A DNA stretch of 64,000 nt, taken from positions 24,953 to 88,952 of the forward strand of contig JAKSKU010000004.1 of the NCBI GenBank assembly GCA_024401565.1, in the 5' to 3' direction. Under the pieces are notes generated by a model. The model did not search any database, was not told the DNA's origin, and worked only from the letters and a program-made list of their open reading frames with translations. Position 1 is the stretch's first letter. Every line of letters begins with the position of its first letter. The DNA comes from Paludibacteraceae bacterium (GTDB lineage Bacteria > Bacteroidota > Bacteroidia > Bacteroidales > Paludibacteraceae). This document shows, piece after piece, positions 60,405-64,000 of the stretch. The position numbers and the translations under genes are program-made.

Positions 60405-60776
60405 ATGAACAAGGTTTATTTATTGGGAAATGTTGGAAAGGATCCGGAAGTAAAGTATTTGGATCAAGGTAAGGTCATGGCTACATTGTCGGTAGCAACC
60501 ACAGACAGAGGGTTCACAGCGCCAGACGGCACGGTGGTTCAGCCACAAACGGAGTGGCACAGGGTAGTCGCTTGGGGGCACAGTGCAAAATTCATTGAAC
60601 AGTATGTCAAATGCGGCAACAAGGTGTTCATCGAAGGCAAGTTGTCTACGAGAAGCTGGGTCGATTCTGCCGGTGTCACTCGCTACACTACTGAGATAGT
60701 TGTGTTGAGCATCGAGGGTATGTCTGGCAACAGAACAAAGGATGAGACTCCTGCGCCAACTAATCCGCCATTCTGA
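60405..60776 (+). CDS. ssb: Single-stranded DNA-binding protein
   Basis: Coats single-stranded DNA in replication and repair. Seen: 123 residues, OB-fold opening MNKVYLLGNVGKDPEVKYLDQGKVMATLSVATTDR, then EWHRVVAWGHSAKFIEQYVKCGNKVFIEGKLSTRSW. The C-terminal tail is short and ends APTNPPF, the PF-type end that binds partner proteins, though it lacks the acidic DDDIPF pattern. Length is at the short end for SSB. It is divergent from gldE, whereas in most Bacteroidota the two are adjacent on the same strand, an unusual orientation. It ends in a strong terminator. Confidence 0.92.
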   Translation: MNKVYLLGNVGKDPEVKYLDQGKVMATLSVATTDRGFTAPDGTVVQPQTEWHRVVAWGHSAKFIEQYVKCGNKVFIEGKLSTRSWVDSAGVTRYTTEIVVLSIEGMSGNRTKDETPAPTNPPF

Positions 60777-60796
60777 TCAATGTGATGAGAAACAAC

Positions 60797-60831
60797 AGCC
60801 AGCAGTGAAAACTGTTGGCTTTTTTGTTTTT
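60797..60831 (+). terminator. Terminator of ssb
   Basis: AGCCAGCAGT (60797-60806) pairs with ACTGTTGGCT (60811-60820, one G-T pair), loop GAAA, then TTTTTGTTTTTT. Confidence 0.85.
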
Positions 60832-60841
60832 TGAGACAAAA

Positions 60842-60872
60842 AAAGCGGAAGAATCATCGACTCTTCCGCTTT
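60842..60872 (-). terminator. Terminator of the transporter-peptidase operon
   Basis: AAAGCGGAAGA (60842-60852) pairs with TCTTCCGCTTT (60862-60872), with T runs on the minus strand. Confidence 0.75.
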
Positions 60873-60904
60873 CATTATGCATTTAGCATTTGTAATTCAA
60901 GATT

Positions 60905-61780
60905 TTATAGCTGTGCTGCTGGCAACTCAAAAATAGATGATGCTGTCTTGCCTGGATCACCTGTCTCATAACCCTTTTTCAACCAACGTGAACGCTGAGC
61001 TGAAGTACCATGGTTGAAAGTCTCCGGCTGTGTACGTCCGTAAGCCTGCTGCTGTAGATAGTCGTCGCCAATCTTTGTTGCTGCATTCAAACCTTCCTCG
61101 ATATCACCTGCCTCCATAGAGTTGTACTTGGCATTATCGTGGTGTGCCCATACTCCTGCGAAAAAGTCGGCCTGTAGCTCAAGACGCACATTCAAAGCGT
61201 TGCTCTCTGCCTGCGACATTCTTGCCTGCTGCTGCGACACCTTCTGCAATGTGCCAAGAAGATACTGCACGTGGTGGCCTACCTCGTGAGCGATAACGTA
61301 TGCTTTTGCAAAGTCTCCCTTAGCACCATAGTTTGTCTCCAACTGATCGAAGAAATCAAGGTCGATATATACGGCCTGGTCTCCTGAGCAATAGAACGGG
61401 CCAGACTGTGAAGTCGCATTTCCACATGCTGATGATACTGAATTACGGAACACCACCATCTTAGGTGCTTTGTATGTCATGCCAGAATTCTTGAACACCT
61501 CTGTCCAAACATCCTCTGTACCAGCAAGGATCTGTGCAGCAAACTGATATTTCTCCTCGTCTGCCTTAGTTGGCTTGTAGCCACTTCCTGTCTCCACCTT
61601 TGGCTGGCTTGAATAATTCTGGAATCCAGCCTGTAGACCAGATGCCACACTTCCTGTCTGAAGGTATGTGAAAATACCTACAACAGCAGCGACCAAAAGA
61701 CTACCGCCACCGACTGCTTTTCCACTTACTCCACGTCTGTCATCCACATTGCTGGATGTTCTTCTTCCTGTTAGCCTCAT
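60905..61780 (-). CDS. YpfJ-type neutral zinc metallopeptidase
   Basis: A 291-residue membrane-anchored putative metalloprotease. Seen: N-terminal NVDDRRG signature of the family, a membrane helix (about 24-45), then VFKNSGMTYKAPKMVVFRN, SACGNATSQSGPFYCSGDQAVYIDLDFFDQL, the zinc motif AYVIAHEVGHHVQYLLG and ALNVRLELQADFFAGVW with the third zinc ligand, and FNHGTSAQRSRWLKKG. The start at ATG 61780 is chosen because MRLTGRRTSSNVDDRRG is the family start; an in-frame ATG at 61816 adds 12 residues of unrelated sequence. It is 17-53 bp downstream of the AmpG-like transporter gene, so co-transcription is likely. Substrate unknown. Confidence 0.9.
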   Translation of the reverse strand: MRLTGRRTSSNVDDRRGVSGKAVGGGSLLVAAVVGIFTYLQTGSVASGLQAGFQNYSSQPKVETGSGYKPTKADEEKYQFAAQILAGTEDVWTEVFKNSGMTYKAPKMVVFRNSVSSACGNATSQSGPFYCSGDQAVYIDLDFFDQLETNYGAKGDFAKAYVIAHEVGHHVQYLLGTLQKVSQQQARMSQAESNALNVRLELQADFFAGVWAHHDNAKYNSMEAGDIEEGLNAATKIGDDYLQQQAYGRTQPETFNHGTSAQRSRWLKKGYETGDPGKTASSIFELPAAQL

Positions 61781-61833
61781 TATTTTATGTTTTAAAGTTT
61801 GTATTCCAAAATGCAAAAATAATAAAATAGGTT

Positions 61834-63162
61834 TTATTTGACTCCAAATTCCTTGTCTATCTTAAGCAAAGGAGCGATAAAGAACGGAGGTATAGTACAG
61901 ACACATACCCAAACGAAGAAGTTTGTGTATCCCAACATTTCCTGCATAAATCCAGCGATCATTCCCGGAATCATCATTCCAAGAGCCATCAGACCAGTGC
62001 AGATGGCATAGTGAGTAGTGGAATATTTGCCCTGTGAGATATAGACAAGATAAAGAGTGAAGGCTGTGAATCCGAATCCGTATCCAAACTGTTCAATCGC
62101 CACCATCACATAAATAATAGGAAGGGATGTAGCCTGCGTCGCACTAAGGAAAATATAGACGATATTCGGCACATTCATAAACAGCATCATAGGGAACAAC
62201 ATCTTCTTCAAACCATATTTCGACACAGCAATTCCACCAAGCACACCTCCCGTCATCAATGCAACAACTCCAACAAGACCATAGATATTGCCTACATCAG
62301 TCAAAGTCAATCCAAGGCCGCCATTTTCCAACGTGTCTTTCAAAAATAGCTGTGCTATCTTGCCAAGCTGAGCCTCACCAAGACGATAAGTGAAGATGAA
62401 AAGCAAGGCAAGAAGCAACTCAACTCCGCTGAATTTTGCGAAAAAAGATTGGAAATTATTCTTTAGCGACGTGAAAATGCCAACTGGTGCAACCGAATCT
62501 TGCGCATCCGACATCATTTTCTCCACGTCTTCATTAGCGTTCTTCTCCTTCGGCAACATTGCAAAATGATAAACAGAAAGGAAAAGGAATGCAGCAGCCA
62601 TAATAAAGAAGACGGTGCTCCACGCACTCGCATGGGCTGGAATAATATCCATTCCGTCGACGGAATTCTTTTCAAACAATTGTCCAGCCAACACCAAGCA
62701 TCCCCACTGGCATAACACCGTGCTGATTCGATAGAAAGTGTTTCTGATTCCCACGAAGAACGACTGCTGGTTAGTGTCCAGAGCCAGGATATACAAACCG
62801 TCAGCAGCGATATCATGAGTGGCAGAAGCAAACGCGCAAAGCCAGAAGAAAGCAAGTGATGCGTTGAGCCAGAAATCAAGTGGAGCTGTGAAAGCGACGC
62901 CGGCAAGAGCAATCGCCACGAAGAACTGCATCACCACAACCCACATCTTCTTACTTCCAAACAGATCAAGTATCGGACTCCAGAACGGTTTGATCACCCA
63001 TGGAAGATACATCCATGATGTGTAGAGTGCCACGTCGGCATTACTCAAACCCATTTCAGAAAGGAAAAGCATGGCAAGAGTGTTCACTGCGAAATAGGGA
63101 GCACCTTCAGCCATATAAAGAGTGGGGATCCAAGCCCACGGAGTCATTTTTCGGTTATTCAT
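61834..63162 (-). CDS. AmpG-like MFS transporter
   Basis: A 442-residue, 12-helix inner-membrane permease of the AmpG/PAT family, which import muropeptides or related compounds in peptidoglycan recycling. Seen: MTPWAWIPTLYMAEGAPYFAVNTLAMLFL, the AmpG-type first helix; WMYLPWVIKPFWSPILDLFGSKK; ATHDIAADGLYILALDTNQQSFFVGIRNTFYRIS; and the second-half EQFGYGFGFTAFTLYLVYIS. ATG 63162 (MNNRKMTPWAW) is chosen over ATG 63177 because a well-formed promoter (63184-63215) predicts a transcript start near 63177. It is the first gene of a pair with the zinc metallopeptidase. A link to muropeptide recycling fits but is not shown. Confidence 0.85.
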   Translation of the reverse strand: MNNRKMTPWAWIPTLYMAEGAPYFAVNTLAMLFLSEMGLSNADVALYTSWMYLPWVIKPFWSPILDLFGSKKMWVVVMQFFVAIALAGVAFTAPLDFWLNASLAFFWLCAFASATHDIAADGLYILALDTNQQSFFVGIRNTFYRISTVLCQWGCLVLAGQLFEKNSVDGMDIIPAHASAWSTVFFIMAAAFLFLSVYHFAMLPKEKNANEDVEKMMSDAQDSVAPVGIFTSLKNNFQSFFAKFSGVELLLALLFIFTYRLGEAQLGKIAQLFLKDTLENGGLGLTLTDVGNIYGLVGVVALMTGGVLGGIAVSKYGLKKMLFPMMLFMNVPNIVYIFLSATQATSLPIIYVMVAIEQFGYGFGFTAFTLYLVYISQGKYSTTHYAICTGLMALGMMIPGMIAGFMQEMLGYTNFFVWVCVCTIPPFFIAPLLKIDKEFGVK

Positions 63163-63183
63163 AATGTTCTTTGTCAATTTTCA

Positions 63184-63215
63184 CAAAATTAATGTGAAAC
63201 AGAAATATTTGCAAA
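63184..63215 (-). promoter_or_regulatory. Promoter of the AmpG-like operon; decides the start codon
   Basis: On the minus strand TTTG (63215-63212), 20 bases, TAATTTTG (63191-63184). Expected transcript start about 63177, so translation at 63162 or 63147 is more likely than at 63177. Confidence 0.6.
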
Positions 63216-63350
63216 TGATTTGTGAAAAAGGTCTTGTGTTTGAATATTCATTATATGTGCCGTGTATTTTCCCAATCAAATCATCTGCCAACACAACACA
63301 TTAAAATTCATTAAAAAACAAATTACTTTATTTTTTTTCTTTCATAACGT

Positions 63351-63381
63351 TTTGATTTTAGATGAAAATTATATACTTTTG
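63351..63381 (+). promoter_or_regulatory. Promoter of a candidate small RNA
   Basis: TTTG (63351-63354), 19 bases, TACTTTTG (63374-63381). There is no gene start downstream before the terminator at 63606, which points to a non-coding transcript. Confidence 0.6.
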
Positions 63382-63387
63382 CATTCG

Positions 63388-63635
63388 ATTTAAAAATAAT
63401 AATAGAGCGAAACAAAAAGTGCGAAATATTGAAGATGTTGTTTGGTCAAAATCAACTATCTTTTTAATAATTAAATTGCAATTATCTGGCTTATGTCTTC
63501 TCGACAATAGCTATGAATAATAGTTCTATTGTTGTTTAGTCATAATGCTGAAAAACCGCCTGTAACAGCAAAAATTACAGGGGAAATACGGAATGGCGGT
63601 TTTTGAGAGGCACCATTCAAAGTGCCTCTTTTTTT
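63388..63635 (+). ncRNA. Candidate structured small RNA, about 250 nt
   Basis: A promoter at 63351-63381 and a terminator at 63606-63635 bracket about 250 bases without an ORF. Seen: a hairpin ACAATAG (63504-63510) / CTATTGT (63526-63532) with a nested CTAT/ATAG; a 10-bp helix AAAAACCGCC (63551-63560) / GGCGGTTTTT (63595-63604) enclosing a smaller stem CTGTAA (63560-63565) / TTACAG (63575-63580); and then the terminator. It could be the Bacteroidales 6S RNA or another conserved small RNA; I cannot assign it by eye. Confidence 0.6.
63606..63635 (+). terminator. Terminator of the candidate small RNA
   Basis: AGAGGCAC (63606-63613) pairs with GTGCCTCT (63622-63629), followed by a T run. Confidence 0.85.
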
Positions 63636-63636
63636 G

Positions 63637-63896
63637 TTTATAAGTACAACCTTATCTCACATCATGTGTCATGCCTATCAAACCATTTATACGGACTCGC
63701 GTTGGATGAATGGTTAGCCCCCAACCACGATATTCTATGTTTTATATGTTTTATATGTGAGACTCAATCTCGGCGATAGCGGCAACATCAAAAAAAGAAC
63801 GGTCAATCAGGCACGTCCAATCCCTTCACAAAAACAGATAGCAAGAGAATCATTCAGCAAAAACAAACATGGAAAATTCAAATATGGATTCAGCAA
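63637..63896. other. Non-coding spacer with a short direct repeat
   Basis: No gene seen. ATTCAGCAAAAACAAA occurs twice (63852-63867 and 63888-63903), 36 bases apart. Nothing else recognisable. Confidence 0.5.
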
Positions 63897-63897
63897 A

Positions 63898-63930
63898 AAC
63901 AAAAAAGCTTGCAAACCCATAGTTTACAAG
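63898..63930 (-). terminator. Terminator of the right-edge tRNA
   Basis: CTTGCAAAC (63908-63916) pairs with GTTTACAAG (63922-63930, one mismatch); on the minus strand this is followed by T residues. Confidence 0.6.
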
Positions 63931-63946
63931 TCTTTAAACAATTTTG

Positions 63947-64000
63947 TTGTCCTACTAGGACTCGAACCTAGTCAAACGGTACCAAAAACCGGTGTGCTAC
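63947..64000 (-). tRNA. tRNA-Gln (TTG anticodon), partial at the window edge
   Basis: Minus-strand 3' part: GCAC of the D stem, anticodon arm CCGGT-TTTTGGT-ACCGT (anticodon TTG), T arm CTAGG-TTCGAGT-CCTAG, acceptor 3' strand TAGGACA, discriminator A. The 5' acceptor strand and D arm are outside the window. Position 27-43 is a mismatch as in the two CTG copies. Confidence 0.85.

Noticed and set aside
61834-63162. AmpG as a beta-lactamase regulator
   Set aside because: No ampC, ampR or ampD genes are nearby; only a transporter-family call is supported.

Overview
The window is a chromosomal segment of a Bacteroidota, most likely a Bacteroidales bacterium living on plant fibre (gut or rumen type). 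The basis is: TonB-dependent and SusC-like receptors, type IX secretion system (T9SS) sorting tails on several large secreted proteins, a PorP/SprF protein, GldD/GldE/GldG homologues, the LL-diaminopimelate aminotransferase route, and many promoters of the Bacteroidota form TTTG-N18-20-TAnnTTTG with no purine-rich ribosome binding sites. Genus and species cannot be fixed from the sequence alone.

0-12 kb holds a secreted histidine phosphatase, a convergent pair made of an expansin and a GH44 endoglucanase/xyloglucanase (plant cell-wall loosening plus hydrolysis, both apparently T9SS cargo), queH, a TonB-dependent receptor, a FucP-type sugar symporter, a ROK glucokinase and class I fumarase. 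12-24 kb holds three paralogues of a secreted family of unknown function (one frameshifted) around a minus-strand operon of a PCMD lipoprotein, an outer-membrane beta-barrel and a 1648-residue PCMD/calycin-repeat T9SS cargo. 24-36 kb is all minus strand: a CotH-kinase/lamin-tail protein, a PorP/SprF protein with its 1545-residue cargo bearing a type B T9SS tail, and a SusC-like receptor with no SusD. 36-39.7 kb carries HU, a 29-residue basic ribosomal-type protein, RNase G and an AT-rich cassette of unknown small genes.

40-42 kb is dapF-dapL (lysine/peptidoglycan). 42.5-47.7 kb is a TolC-HlyD-ABC2-ABC2 export operon without an ATPase gene. 47.7-52 kb is a low-density stretch with two tRNA-Gln genes, a deletion remnant of a GH3 gene beside the intact GH3 gene, a stop-interrupted antitoxin-like gene, and a small HUH (IS200/RAYT-type) transposase bracketed by inverted REP-like repeats. 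52-56 kb is argC-argD-proS. 56-60.3 kb is a gld locus (gldE-gldD, then a HepT/MntA toxin-antitoxin pair, then gldG with no gldF beside it), divergent from ssb. 60.9-63.2 kb is an AmpG-like transporter plus zinc metallopeptidase operon, followed by a likely structured small RNA and a partial tRNA-Gln at the right edge.

The most noteworthy items are the expansin-GH44 pair, the PCMD/OMP/calycin operon, the REP-bracketed transposase, the toxin-antitoxin pair sitting where gldF would be expected, the GH3 deletion remnant, and the candidate structured RNA near 63.5 kb. No rRNA, CRISPR array or prophage was seen.
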